Made by a program: the position numbers and the translations under genes. Below are positions 11,301 through 26,300 of a DNA stretch of 64,000 nt, in pieces. The first letter of the stretch is position 1; each line of letters starts with the position of its first letter. Under the pieces are notes generated by a model. The model saw only the letters and a list, made by a program, of their open reading frames with translations. It searched no databases and was not told the origin of the DNA. This DNA is from Fasciolopsis buskii (lineage: Eukaryota; Platyhelminthes; Trematoda; Plagiorchiida; Fasciolidae), in assembly GCA_008360955.1 (NCBI GenBank), contig LUCM01005710.1, forward strand, positions 146,926 through 210,925, read 5' to 3'.

Positions 11301-14300
11301 ATCAGCCCTTGGATACACATAGCTCAAATAGATTTTCCGACCCATAGAACATCCGGCTCCTTGTGCCACTTCAACACAATTTGTGTGTTCGTTCAACAGT
11401 GGATAAACCGAAGGTCTTCCTGTCAACTCTGACCTCATAGACATGCACAATTTTTACCCGGATCTATTTACAACAGAGTATGAGTAGGAGGTAGTTCAAT
11501 GTTCTTCCCTAAATTCGATATAAACCAGAGAGCTTCATTTGGTAATCAGATAGCACTAAAAATTAATGAATGTCCTGTTGCACGGAGGTTTCAAAATGAA
11601 TTCAACGTAAACGGATTCAGCTTTAGCGCAAGTGTTCGATCAGCACAACTGATTCGAGAGCGTTGACCTAATCCCCAATATAAGTGGAACACTACTAAAC
11701 GATTAGTCTTCAAGCTCTGAATGATACCCTAATCGCCGCACAAAATACCTCTAATTACCGACTGAAAAATCAAATGCTTTTCGAATACACTGTTTCGGTT
11801 TTCGCATCGGTGATCATTAGAAGTCTTAAATGAATTTGATATCTGATGGCCGCACAAACGATAACGAAATCCGGTGCGGATTAAGGCCACACGACTCCGA
11901 AATTCTCAAGGCGCCCCGTTGTTCGAGAATATTTAGCGGAAAAGCAAAATTTTATACTCTGACGTTCTCTGGCTGCTGCTTGCAATAAACAAAGTAGATT
12001 TGCAAAGGAAAACATCTAGGTAAAAAATTCCTCACCCCTTTGTTGTCTAAATGCCTCAGCCGACTTTTCAAGTTTCCCCTTCCGGTTTGTTAACTTATCT
12101 AAGACAGCTGCCAGTGACAAACGCCTCTTTAAAACAAGTTCACGAATGGCGCTGATCAGTATGGAAAAGTGCAGCGAATCAAACGGACTGAGGTAAATGC
12201 CTTAAGTATCCCGAGACACAAATCATTCTAAATAGAAATTTTGATTAAGTGAAAATCCAGTGGACGATTTGGAATGAGGAACATATTTGCTATGCTGCAC
12301 TATCACTCACATCAAGGATATTTGTACTATTAAGTTTTTCCATCAGACCCAAGTGCCTGAACTCATATTATGACCAAACGACTAACGAAGTGACAACACT
12401 TGACTGTAGACCAACCAACTTGTTGGGTAAAATCCATTTTCCATTGGTACCTTGCTATGTTGGACAAGCAGCAAGAGTAACTAGATTTTACATGGATTCT
12501 AAAATTTTCGGAGATATATAAAGACCTGAATCAAGGAAAATTGGGCGCGTGGACTGTGGGCTGTACGTGTTTTCCTAGGACATGGGAAAATTACTTATCC
12601 AATCTATTTGAACAGTTGAACCCTTATGCATGTCACAACTGATCAAGGTTGTCCAATCGATAGATCCGAGCACGTTTTGTGTGGGTCCCGAAGGCTCTCC
12701 CGCATTTGTGTTCGCTTGAACAGTTTATGCCGTCTGATGTTTGTCTACTCACGTTGGCATATGCTGGTTTTCGATTTATGCAGCCAGAATATACGCCAAT
12801 ATATTTCAGCACGTTCAGTGATATAGTTCTTTACTATCGATTCGAGATTAGTAATTGGTGGCATAAATTGAGATCACATAAACCACCGTAAAATGAGCTC
12901 ATCCTAATCAACTGCATCATTCATGTTTGAGCAAATCTTAGCACCCATCGCAGTGGGATGCGCAATTCCTTCAAGTGTGTGATGAAACACACAGCGTAAC
13001 TTGCGTAGTAATTTTTCAGATTGTATTTGCGAGACACGTAAAGGAGATACCGTATCGGTGCCCGTACATTGTCATTAAGCCGAGGGGTTATCCATGAAAC
13101 ACGGCACACGTAAAAGAACGATCAGTCACCATCTTTATTCGAATTTAAGCGGTAGGACACCGCAAACAGAATAAAGTAAGTCCCGTATTGGGATAGATGT
13201 TTGCTGTATGGTCTGAGAAGAAAATGCTGTAGGTTGGCAAACGAGAACCAGGAGGGGACATATCATCCGTAAATGGGACTAAAACTGTTTCAAGTTAAAA
13301 GTGCACGAACGATAGCAGCGGTTGAAATAATTCCGAAAATAGAATGATCGATTAACGGGATACGCGAAGTCATTTAGTCTACTAAACGGGTCAGATCATG
13401 CAACACTCACGTAACCTAAAATTGTGTGTGAACACCACTATATGGCGGGTATTTCTGAGGTCAGCGGATGTAAACAATCCCTAGATAAGTAAGAAATATG
13501 TAGTTAACAAATGTTATCCATCCGTATGTGGATCATGCCCGAAAGGGGAGCTAACGGATAAGTAAGGATTTGTCACAGTCAAAACATTGCGCGTGAACTG
13601 AATCGTTGTCATTGTTGCCGAGTAACTTTGTTTGATAAATTGGATTACCCGCAATTCATGAACTATGCCAAAATCCGAATGAAGAAAAAAAGATAATGCT
13701 AAATGGTATCACCAAACAACACAATATTTTGTAATAGAAAACCGTTCATCAGATGCGGCGTACTCAACCGCTGCGTTAACAATGAAACTCTCATATAAAC
13801 AAAAGCCGTCTTCTTTTGAAATCGTTTATTGTTTGGATTCATTTTTCTGATCTTGTCTTTCTCCAATCAAGATTACTACATCTTGAGATACCATTTGCAA
13901 CCAAGGTAATTTTTACAGGTTAGATCGGAGGTCGTCGATCACGCAGTGGCCACTAAAGGTAGTGGCCGTGTACGATGACGACCGGTTGCATATCACACTC
14001 TTAGGTGTTCATTTGACGCCCTATAGGGAAGCAGATCTAAACAATGCTAATCAGAGATTTACGTGTTCTTAGTTTAGGCGAAATTTTTCGGTCTCAGCTG
14101 GCTGCAAGATCGCTGTAGAAGGAGCGTACCCCACTTTCTGTTTGACTTGCAGTACAAGAAACCAAGAATTATGACATTAAATCGCTGAGTGTGGTAAAAC
14201 TAAAAGAACTATCAATAGATCATGCGTGGTCAAAACCTATTTGGAAACGTCTTGCCATAAAGTTTAGGTCATCAGATGGTGGGTTATAACCAAACTCGTT

Positions 14301-17300
14301 TGTCAATCGATCGGCAAGTCGTAACTGCACAGATGCAAATGATTAATACATGAATTTGAAAGAGTATAAAGCAGCGGATCAAATTCTGGACGCGTTCAAC
14401 GTGACTGGTTTCTGGTTAGGAAAAGCAAGCAATCCGGAATTTTTCTTAAAGTCATGATTTGTGAATAGCATTGTGCGTTGTTACAAATGATCCGAAACTT
14501 TTCTGACAGCCCGCTGAGACTTAAACGGATTGGCATATGCCATGTTCACTGAGTGCTGGGGTCCAGGTCGAAGCTTCTCGTCACCAGTGGAAGCGATTCT
14601 CGAGCGGATCAACAAAAAATTAAAAAACGTTGCACTGTGGGTCGTAATTAATTTTCCAGCACTTAATTCAGATGATCATATTGAAGGCCTTCGGAATCCC
14701 CGAAATGGATGGGGGATGAAGAGGAGGTCCATCCTCTGTTTTTGGTCTGATTTATTAGAAGAAAGGAGAACTAAGTGAAATATCCGTGCATATTTGTGGT
14801 GTGTTGCAATTCCACAGTGCACCGGTCGTTCATTTTGAGGATGTTTGACAACATACCAGTAGACTACACATATGCATCTCGGCTGAAAGTTAGTTGTAAG
14901 TTTCAGTTTGACTGGACATTTGGATCATTCACCTGAGACCGTGAAAACAAGCCTCCAGTTCAGCTAGGTAACAAGTCCACTGTTCGATTTTGTAACAACC
15001 GATGTCACTTTTCAAAGGTTACTTCCTGAATCAGATGCCTACATGAAAGATTGTCTGTTGCTTTTTACTCAACTAGTTGGTGGATTGTTTTCGTTCCAAT
15101 CTCATAGGCGAGATATTCACCTATGCTGATCCAGCCCATTTAGGGTGATCACATCTGTCCAGAAGTGGCATTATTCGCCCATATTTTGTCGACTGATATT
15201 GATAATGATAAATAAATAAATTGCTAAAAGCTTGGTGATTTTGGTGCTATTGAGACCGAATGGACCAGATTATGTGGCAATAAAATCAATATTAAATGGC
15301 TCCGCTGAATTTTTCCATGATAACAAAGTTGGTAAAATAAAGTATTCGTATTGCAGACAAATTTTTCAGGCCCACAAACCTGTATCAAAAATCGATATCA
15401 AATAAGAGCATATGGAAGAGTGTTTAAGCGTGCTAATTAATCTTTCCCTATCTGGAAACATTTTTTTGTATTGGCCACGTATTTGTGTAATTCTAAGATT
15501 GTAAAATGTACTGACCAAATCGACGCCACGGTATTCTGAAGACTTCAGAATAATGCTTCCTCCAGCGGTTGGTTGATAAAAACCTGTTTTGATGTGGATT
15601 TTGACCGTGAACTGGGGCTGGAAAAGCCAACCCTGTTTTGAAATTCCCTTTTTATTTCGATATTGCGCCAAAAATATACAAAACAGCACCCTGACTTATT
15701 TATTGAGATCTCGTTTGCATATCTGTGGAACTTGATTCCCTCCTAGCGGGCATATTTGAGTCCACTAACTTGAAACTGCGCCAATTTACTGTCCATTAGT
15801 CTATCTTTGTCTAGGCAGACGCACGCTTGCCAGGTGTTGTGACATCAGATGTTTGCTACTCTGAATGATATTGGAAACGTGCCGGTACTGGACAAGTCGC
15901 AGCGGCTTACACTGTTTCCAAAATTACTTTCATTCCAATAGTTTTGCACACTGAGATGGCAAGTGAGATTTCTGTGGGTTTACGTTGCCGCAGCTATGGC
16001 TGAACACTTGGTCGGAGTAACATCTAAAGTAACTTACACCTGATCGAATTCGACTATCAGACCAAATGCATTTTCCCCAAGACATATTGAGACCTAACGA
16101 TTTCACACAATTTTGGTCCAGAAATAAAGATAAAATAGGCCAAATAGATAGAAGGTCTGGAAAATCACCAGGTCCCCAATTAATCTGTCATCAGAATATT
16201 TTAACTATAGTAATCTAAAGATGAAATCATTCGGAATTATCACTCAGGGTCCCAATGGTCAAAGCCGGTTTATTTTCTGAGGCCGTGCATTTCGTACTTC
16301 CTGATTTGTATGAAAATTTTTACTGAGGACGTTGAGAAACCAAAAGTTGGCGAACAGGCTCGTCTTCAGTGATTTTTACTCATGCTATTAAATGGCACTG
16401 TATTGGGAAAGCATTTAAAAGAATCGGATTAGTCGAATAAAAATATCAGTGGGAAAGGATTGGTGTTGTTCCGAAAAAGGATGTGCGTTTTGTCAATTAT
16501 TATCTAGTCTAGGTTTTGCACTGCGGTGGAGAGTTGACCATGGGATTTGTAGGGTAAGTACAAACTGTTTCTGGGCCCACCTCAGAGGACTGTGTGGTGG
16601 AACTCAACAGCTTCCGCTGTGCTCAAGACACTGCCCTTTGCCATCCTGAACTGTTCACCCCGAGGCCATATTTGTATGTGCCTTATCCAATGTGGCAAAC
16701 GTTTTTCCAAAATATCATGATGTTATGGCACGATAAATAAAATCGAGCTTGCTCACCGACTCGCGTACTCAATTTTCCGATATTCCCACGCGTGGACAAC
16801 TGCTCTAGCCTGTTTGCCCATTTCGGAAAAATACGAAATCCCTGCACGGTCAATTAATTCTTAGCTATCCGGGGTTGATGACCGTGCATCACGCTACCCG
16901 AACAACCATCACCATTTCAATGCCCGGACCAAGGCGCCCGGGTGCTACACTTCCTCTGCATCCGTGCCAATCGCTACCCAGACACGCCGATGCCAACAAT
17001 CGTCACAATTATCTTGATCTTCTGTTATTTCTCAGTTGCATTTCGGCTGCGTAGAAAAATGTGAGCAGCATGCAATCCTAAACCGAATTTCCCGTTGTGT
17101 TGCGTTTTCTTTTTGCCAACTGCACGCACATCTTGCAATGCTTACTGTTCAAAGCTTCTCCCAGTCAACGATGATAGGCTGAGTAATGTAAACGTGAAAT
17201 AAGATGTTTGAAAGCTTTTAGGCAATGGCAACCGTTGTCCTTCTCGAGTCAACATAGTCAAGTGGAACGAGTGCATTACTTAACAACAGCATAGAGGGCA

Positions 17301-20300
17301 AATGCGAAGCGGACGGAAATAAACATTGCGCTGGTGTTCTGTTGACTTAAGAAATACTGACCCATCCGCTAGATGAAAGGACAGTGGCTATAAAAAACGA
17401 GTCATTAGCTGGAAAAAGCCTGTTTTGTTGTGATTCGAGTTCTCTTTTGAAGTCGGCTGCTGAAACACAAAACAAACATTGAAACGCGCCTAGTGATTTT
17501 GTTTATAAACGGCCACTTTCGAGGGGGCAGTTTAAAATTCTTTCATATCAGACCGATTGTGTTTAGTCCTGCCGCCTTTCTGTATGCTGAGCTTTGAGTC
17601 AGAAAACCGTACAGTGACCTACATCACTGGAAACACGGCTATTCGTGACAGACCACAAAGCATGCTCACACCAGGTGAAACAGATAATCCAATCGTTCAC
17701 AACCGTTTTCTGTTCATTTTGCTCCCATCGTAATAGGGACACAGACAAAGGCCTTGAGACCTTATGGAGAGATAGATAAAAGATGTAATAGATCAATCGA
17801 TCTCGGTCATTTTAAAGTTAAAACCCGTAGTTTTTGTGCCTCGAAAGTGTTTATCCTAATTCTTCTGGAGAGGTGGTAGATGGCAGCTCACTGTCATCCG
17901 TCTTGCTACACCCAGGACTTGGTGTTTCTACGACTCTCAAAGATCCACAATGAAAGTCCTCGGTTCCCTTCCCACGTTTATTGGGCCCTGGAGAATAAGG
18001 GACGCATCCTGCGACTAAACTCTTGCGTGGTGCATGCAACAAAATGGTAAACTTGGAGTTCACATAAAAAGTGATTTTCAAGCTTTCGCATAATTATTCC
18101 GGAAGACTTGAAAAAGTCACCAGTTATGCCAGTACTGTTGGATGGCTCTTCTTATGAGGCCATACCGTATTCACGGTTTTCCTGAGATCGAAATAAGCAG
18201 CACCGAACAAACATTCAAGGACCGTAGGCGACTTGGTGACGTACAGACTAAAATCAATGGTAGTTAGCGGTAGTATATCGTCAATCTGACTATGACACGT
18301 GTCAGTGTGCTGTGCGCTTCGCAAAAAGTAATTAACTAGAATCGGAATACAGAATTAATCAATGGTAGGCCAAGCGTATTAAATAAACAGCGCTGGAACC
18401 TCGGTATGCTGTGCCCCTTCAGTTTGTAGTTCCAGCATCGGAAGTAAGTCTATTGTTACCTTAACAACGATGAGTTTGCCAATGTAATTGAATTATCAAG
18501 AACTAGAAGTGAGTGTTAAACCATTCGCAATAATATTATTCGAGTGTCATTCTGCATATTTTATACATATATATGTGTATATGTATTACGAACTTTCATT
18601 ACAAACCACTTTCTAATTATTCCTTTCTTTGCGACATTCTTACAGCGTATCGACGTTGACGTTCCGAAACCTCCCGGATACTACTTTAACGATGGACAAC
18701 GAAAAATAGGTATCAATTTTTGTGTCCCTGATTGCACATATAAAGACAGGGTTTTGCGGTTTCGTGTTACTGTTAAACTGAAGTTGAAAGTTCTGGTTTG
18801 TTAACTAATTACGCGTCGCATTTCAGTTACAAGTTTGGTATCCTCAGACTGAGAGGTAGTTATGTCACCCCGATTAGGGAGTGATGATATTTTCTTGACC
18901 CTAATGAATTAGGAAATGTAAGCAACCCAATTTGACACATGTAGAGTGATCCAAATATAAACGTGCCTCGATAAGGACAGAGTTTTAAAGATTGCATAGA
19001 GCCAGCTAGGGAATTCGCATTGCCTGTACTATGCTAGCTTAGTTTTCAGGTGTTGGGGCTTTCCAATCGGTGACTAATATGTTAATCAAGCAGCTAACAA
19101 GTCACACGAAAATCGGTGATCAAAATTTTGTACCATCAGCTGTTTTCTCCACGGGGCTGACGACGATTTATCAGACTGTAAACCGCCATATCTAATATAT
19201 TTATCTGGAAAACTATGAACGCCAGTATCCGTGGAAATAAGCTGGCTTACGTAATCAAAAACAAGCGAATCACTGTTGAAATTTAAGGTTGTCACCTAGC
19301 GTCATACTGGAACAGATAAATGAGTTTATGAAAATCAGCCGGTAATGCATACCAACGGGGCCTCTGAGCACCAGCAGATACTTAACGTTCATCGATCAGT
19401 CTGACATATTGAGCAAACTAGAAATTGACTACATTAGGACGTTTGTGAAAATATGGGACCTTTTCCAATTTCTGTGACTTACCGGACTGGAATAATTGCC
19501 CCGATTCATAGTGGTCATTTGGCTTAATTAACTGTAGCTTTTCGATCCGACAGTAATATTTGTCCTGTAGAGGTGCTCTCTCTTTCTATCGAATCGCCGA
19601 AATAGTTATTTTCTTTGTTGTTCAAATGGAAAGATTCACACTGATTTTCACTTGTGTACAGTTTGCGGGCGGATCTGAATTATCTTATCCTTTTTATCAG
19701 TGACTTCAGATGTACTATGATGATCTTTTCTACTCGGATAAACTCAAATGCGATAGCCTATGTTAGATTTTTGAAGAAACTTATGGTCACCATTTGTTCG
19801 CCAAATATGGAGAAGAAAATAGATGATATTACGAAAACCATCAGCTTCTAAAACGGACAGTTACAAGAAAACCGCATTGTATAAGGTAGGACAAGTCCTT
19901 CTTGCTTAGTATCTGAGACCACTAGTGAAATAAGCAAAAGAAACGAAACGGCTCCGTGACGAACAAATAACCGTTTGCACACTTTGATTTAATCGTTAAA
20001 TGGATGAATAACATTGGGTATTTTCAGACTTCCTGGTTGTTGACTGCGGCTTACAGGCACTCGTCCGAGTTGCTATAGTAACATGACGCAACGGCTAACA
20101 AATGCGCACAGACTGATTACCAGTCAAGTCACCGTGTGAGTGCATAGGTTAAAAGATTGACTAACCGATAAATTTAAACAAGTGCGTCGTGCGCATTAAC
20201 TGGCCTGACCATGTCACCGACTGCATGCGAAAGAGAGTGGTCACGTAGTTCAATAAAATGTAACTGGTCCAATCCAAGTATGAACGAGATAGAGTTAAAC

Positions 20301-23300
20301 ACAGGTACCAAGTTTCAGGGATGGAAATTTGCCCGAGATGTTAAAAAGAAGAATATAAAGGACAAATCGTAAAAGAAAATTACGGTTCAAAGTAATTGAC
20401 AAAGTATGCTGCTCGTGAGCTGGATATGGACTCGTTTCATTAGCTTCGCTTGGATAAGCGGCTGCATATTGACATGGTTTAAATGATCACGTGCTTGCGA
20501 GCTATACTAGATGGGTTATTTCAAGTGACAGATTTAGACATACGCAAAAGGTTTGTGAGCAGCGGTCCGGCAAAATGATCTGATTCTATATGTCTTGGAT
20601 TGGTTTGTATTGGAAATTCAATAAAAACACTGAATAAGGGTATGAATGAACACAGCGGACGGGTTTCCATTCACCTGCTTGCCACTGCCCTGTGGACAGG
20701 TTCTTGGAAGAACCAAAAGATTTGGCTGGGAATCCTAGTAATGAGTGGATTTTTCAACAGTAACGGCTCAATATTTTTCAATTCCACACTGTATCGATTA
20801 TCGGGCTGCCTGTTGGATGGTCTCTCCTATGCAAATTGTATTTTCTATCTCCTACCATCTCTGTTTTCCTTTCCTCTGCGTATCCGCAATGCGTTACTGA
20901 TAACCAGCCTAAAAAATGCCACGGTCCGCAGTTCGATTGTGGTCTTCATTCTCGCAGCTCATATTTTCTCAGACCTCGTCAGCTCCTAAACCTCGGCTCC
21001 TTCAATGACGAAGTGGCGTTGTGGTGTGAGTGTTGTGGATTAGAATCCTCACGACGGTGATCACTTCTCCATCGTCCAATTAATCTACGATCATTGCCTT
21101 TTTTAAGGTCCATTATACATTCCTTCTGTACATATATCCATATTTTGTAATACACGGTAGTGATGCTGCAACTTGGGGGATTTAAACAGAGGCTTTGAGA
21201 AAAACGCACAAGTCTAGGCTGGGTCTGGTGTGAGGCATAAGACCACAAAAACATTAACCAGTACGGTAACCGGTTATCTTTATTTCCGAAAGAATTTTAC
21301 TGCTTAGTGTAGCTTTTAACGAAACATAATGGAATACTTAGGGTATGTCAGAAATGAGGCAGTCAATGCAGATTTTTAGTATTGCATTAACTTTGCGCAA
21401 TAAAACGAAAATAAATATCAAAACAAACGTCCTGGAGAACTTTCATATATTCTTTACTGATATTACTGAGCAATCAGTTCGATATACCCAAACCTAACAA
21501 CTTTCTAAATTACAAATATCGATCTAGTGAATTTCGAAAGCTGTTTGATAGGTGGAAAAATCAATGTGTAATTGAAGCCAACGACTAAACCATCGACTTT
21601 TTAATATCGCCTATATTGATCGGTTGATCTATAAATTAAGGCGGTGACTTTAAACATTTTATACTCGATTCATTTCGATTACCAGCCAAATGAGTTGAGA
21701 ACATGTTAAATCTTCTCGCACGACACTTCTACCCTGAGCAAAAATGTTTAACTCCATTTTATTAGCAGATTTTGTTAGTCGAACCACGTTCAGTTCACTA
21801 TGGAATTATTCTCCTATTTTTCAGACTACGTCCTCGTTTGGGAAGATACACACTCTGATGAGCACAATTCGAGCAAAATCACACGAGTGCATCGACGTTA
21901 TCGTAATCGATTTGTGGAGAATCTGCACAAATTGGGAGTGGAAACCGAGGAGGTAGGCAAAGGGTCAGGCACCTCATCTTTCAACTTGTCAAATATGATT
22001 GCCAAATAAATTTATGACAGGTTATTCGAATAAATGGTCTAGTGATAAATGGTTAAAATGTCCCAAGCTGAACCGAATATTTTAGGACGCCACATACGAA
22101 TCGCGGTCACCTCTGTAGGATGTACATGAAGTATGGTAAAGATTAATTATTTGGTACATGTCAGTATTAGGAGATTGAGTGTTTTCATGAAATAATTCAC
22201 TATGCAAAATCATTGCTCAACTGACCATTACGAAACTATGGAAGCACTGCACAGCTGTTTCATCCTTGGTAGGAATCATCAATAGTGCATATCCACCGCG
22301 CCCATGGTTTCTTTATAGTGAGTTGAGCGATGATATCACTTGGTAAATTATTTCAAGAAATTCATTATTATCGCTCAACTGAATTAGAATGGATTTAACA
22401 ACAGATTGACAGAAATTGTTTGGCCAACTGTCTATGTTATGATTGTGGATTGTTGCTAAGATAGACCGGAAAAATTGTACACAGCCTTTACGTGTAGGGT
22501 GAAATCGCATTCCCAGTACTATCTCTCTGGATGTAGAATTTGTTGTCACCGTTTTAAAACTCATTTCTAAATGGCCGACTAAGGGGAGATTCTTTACGCC
22601 TCCGGAAATTCGTGTGGTATTTGCTAACTTGTGCCTTGTAGGGGGTGACTAGGAAGGCTAAACAAGGACCTCAAACACTTCGTACGAAAATTATATTCAC
22701 TATCTACTAGGAATAAAACCATACGGTCTAAAATAGTGAACAGATCTTTAAACACTTTGTGAAAACGTGCAGGTTTTCGGCAATCAAATAAACAAAACCT
22801 TGATACCTTGGATGGTAGAACACTTGTGAAGACTTGCACGGTCACGTTTGACAGTGCAATGCCACCGTCGTTGCTTGAACGAGGTCTCCGGAATAGTAAA
22901 ACCTACTTTTCGATTCCCCAAAATTCTTTTTGTCCTTTCTTTTGTTTTTTTTTCGAGATGCTTTCGTGCAGCATGTGGCATGGCAAACTCGACAGCGGTG
23001 GCGATCAAAATGCCCCGAAATTGAAGACCATCTTCCGGTCTGGTAGACTTCTCAGTAATTTGACTGTTAACGTATTTCAGTTTTATTGCGGTCGTGTGAA
23101 TAAAATTCATTCATCTGCGAACCAATAAACCAAAAGTTGGTATTCAAATTTTCTTCATCGACTGATTTTACATTTATATTGCAGTACTATATATTATTCT
23201 CTAAGCAATTTTTGTAGATTTTGAGCGAAATATCATGTTGCCTTAGCGAAACCGCATTTGCAATCCATTACGCAGAGACGAAAACCCTGTAATCTTGATG

Positions 23301-26300
23301 AAATGCCCTTTAGAAACCATACTTACCAAATTCGAATGATACCAGATATCATGAGAGTGCAATCACGTTTCTGTGGCACAGGCATCCTGTTGTGTGCAGT
23401 TTATAATAATGATGTACCATTTTAATTAATCTTCATCTTTGTAGTTGCAAAAAGTCGGGAGCTGTCATTTTGCATGCTGCCGATACGCTACTGTACGGGT
23501 TTAAATTTATGACTTGACAGAAGAAATGAATGCACAAAGCGTAAGGGACTGGAAACACATTGGCTGAAGTATCGTAGACGGAGATAAAAATGCGCATGCA
23601 AATGTAATGTTAGCCTTGTTTCCTGTGCACATTGCTGGAAAAACACAGTCGATGAGATTCTTGTACAGTAATTCCATTTCCGTCCATTTTAAGATCTTTT
23701 GATGTTCTTGTGTTGTTTTTCAATGGACAATTTGCTCCCTCCCCATCAGGGAAAGGGATGTTCACCGGGAGAAACTAAACCGAATTGGTGTTAATTTTGT
23801 AACGAATTTAATAGGTCACCGTAATACTAAAAACTAGTCGAATCTCATATTGCAGTATGCAAATTATATTATTTGAACAATGACTTGTTTTGGCCGTGGA
23901 CGAACGGTCAGAGTGAACAGTTGCAAAGATCAGCCAAATTACGCTACGGAGTGGGTTGCATTATTTTTATGATGAGTATTCTGATTGTAATAGCTTACAC
24001 TCGTTTTTTTCTATTTTGTTTGACGTTATTATGCAATTACTAGGAAACTTACCAAGGCCAAGTGCTGCGTACACACTATCTTAAACTCCACATTCCTTGG
24101 GATCTGATGTGCCACTATGCCGAGCTTCTGAGTCTCCGGGCTCCACTTCAAGTGAGTTGTACATACCTTGCACACTACAACGTCTGGTATTCATACTCAC
24201 CCATAAACCTTGCCCACTTTTCCACATTCCAAACATTGAGGTTGCTTTTTTCGCGGATATTTTTCTGACTGAGCTCATGTTAATTTTGTTCAATTCTGGC
24301 TTGAGAAAACTAATCAAAGACTAATTGTCTGAAGAGATCAGTGAATTAGTGTCAAAACTGAATTAGAATTTTTTGGCATCACGGGGTCATTCCTAATCCA
24401 TTCTCGATAATAAAAAGAAAAGCGTGGAACATGCGATTCCATCATATCTGCCCGACTGGTACGGAACAAGAAAGCAAAATGGGCTAGCTGCCTCAGCTGA
24501 AGCATACATGATTGGCACCGGTTTGAACTTTTGGAGAAAATGGCCGGAAACAATTATTAGGTGTCGTTTTTTGAAAACGGAGCATTGTAACTAGGTCATA
24601 TTCAACTTCTCCATCATTTTCGTCACATTCGAAATTGGGTATGATAGCCCAGAAATGACCTTTGCTTCCAACATTTGTTAGTGGTCATTGAGCCGAAAGT
24701 GAAAATTGGTCGAGCTATGTTACGGCAAAGTCGGATGGCGAACACTGGGGGTCCTATGCGATTCACATGAGGCTCTGCAGCTGGTGGTCATGTTGGTGGT
24801 TTATTCACTTAAGAGATTGGTAACTGATTTTCAAACAATTTTATTTGAATGAATCTAAATCGTTCCGACAAAATAGTTTGCATTCTGTTTGTGAGTTTGT
24901 TTCAGAAGCATGAAAGACGAAAAAACTGAGATTTCTACATTTTTCCTCATGCAACATTAATATTCAACCCACATCTGGGAAGCCAACTCTTTCATCCTTC
25001 ATGGTTCATATGCAGTGTACATACACCGCTCCGGAACAGGTAAATAAACTAAGAACGAATGATGGGGAGTGAAGTGTCGAAGCCACTAAGCACGAGCGTG
25101 TTAACAGCTCATTCGGTTGGTCTTTGTTCTATTCGAATGCAATGGCGAGGCACTGCTGAGGATAACTAAAAACAGATAGAACAACTGTACAGTGATTTTA
25201 TGACTTTTTATTGGTTAGTTCAGAGATGACATCGCAAAATGAATGTCACCCCACCCGGAAAAACTGTTGTTCAAATATTTTCCGACATTCAGTGCCAAGT
25301 TTGAAGTGTTCAGCTAAAAAATTACTTTTCTCTTGTTCATCATATGCACTAGCGATATTTGCATGCGAACAATTAATACTTGGATAATCTCTGATCTGCT
25401 TCACACTACTCACCTTTGCTCTTGACAACGTTCATCATTTTGTTCCTTCATAGCCTTTCTCATTACTCCATTACTGCCGAGGGAAAATATTTATAAAACT
25501 AATTCTGTTCACGTTAACGTGCTAACGAATGAAGCAGTATGGCGTCAGATGTTTTACTTTGCACCAGAATTAGTCTATGCAAGTAGAAAATATTATCCAA
25601 AACGGTTTTCGCATTTCCACTCGCTCTCCTCATTTCTACTTTATCGTGTACGGAAAATCAATAGTTGTCCATAGTACACTATATGTGCCGTATGTGTATA
25701 TAATCTTGTAAGACTGCGCAATCACAATGGTTGTTCGAATCATGAGACTAAAAACCATGGCCGCAGCAAAAATAAGAAATTATAGAGAAATGGACAAATT
25801 ATTTTTGCTAGGTTTGTGGTTACGGAATTATCCTTGTGACTTGCTATGGTTAGATTCGGATAAATTGCTAGCAACCGGCAAAATTATTTCCTAAACATGT
25901 TTGGCACTTTAATCACTTTAGAATTCATAAGGGAAGCAGATTTGTTCAAATCGATCTTTTTAATGCCTTGTCATGTTTCTACTAGTCCTAATTTGGACTA
26001 GTGCTAAAACATATATCACAGAAAAAATAGACAAGCCATTCATTTTCCCACCGATCAAGAACAATAAAGCCATTAACAATACACTTTAATTATCCAGATG
26101 TTACTGCGAGCTGATGTGTGAAAGAGGTTGTAGGGAATAAACCAAAGTCTGTCAACTATACGTAACCATTATTTCTTTATTTATTTCACTCATTAAGAAT
26201 ACACCTCAAATCTAACCAGACTGGGTTTTTAAGTACCTGCTATTCATGAGTGATGCTGAGCCAGTTCATTTTGGGCGAACATTGGAGCGTTTTTTAAAAC

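Larger units (their letters stand above)
2362..18645 (+). other. Intron 1, about 16.3 kb
   Basis: Bounded by GTGAGT and TTCTTACAG if exon 1 is right. It holds a repeat piece at 3986-4090, a two-frame open segment at 5590-5984, the SINE with hammerhead relic at 8521-8640, a minus-strand open frame at 9012-9422 and an inverted repeat at 13931-13982. A GC-richer patch lies near 16850-17000. No other anoctamin exon was recognised, but short divergent N-terminal exons could hide here. Confidence 0.45.

Noticed and set aside
12626..12700. HVTTDQG in a short plus-strand frame, reminiscent of a retroviral-type integrase
   Set aside because: Only a few residues match; neither the upstream His-Cys region nor the downstream catalytic Glu context is present, and the frame ends soon after.
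20600..20989. Plus-strand 129-codon frame in intron 2
   Set aside because: No domain, splice context or conservation signal; it overlaps other open frames in a stop-poor, possibly repeat-derived stretch.
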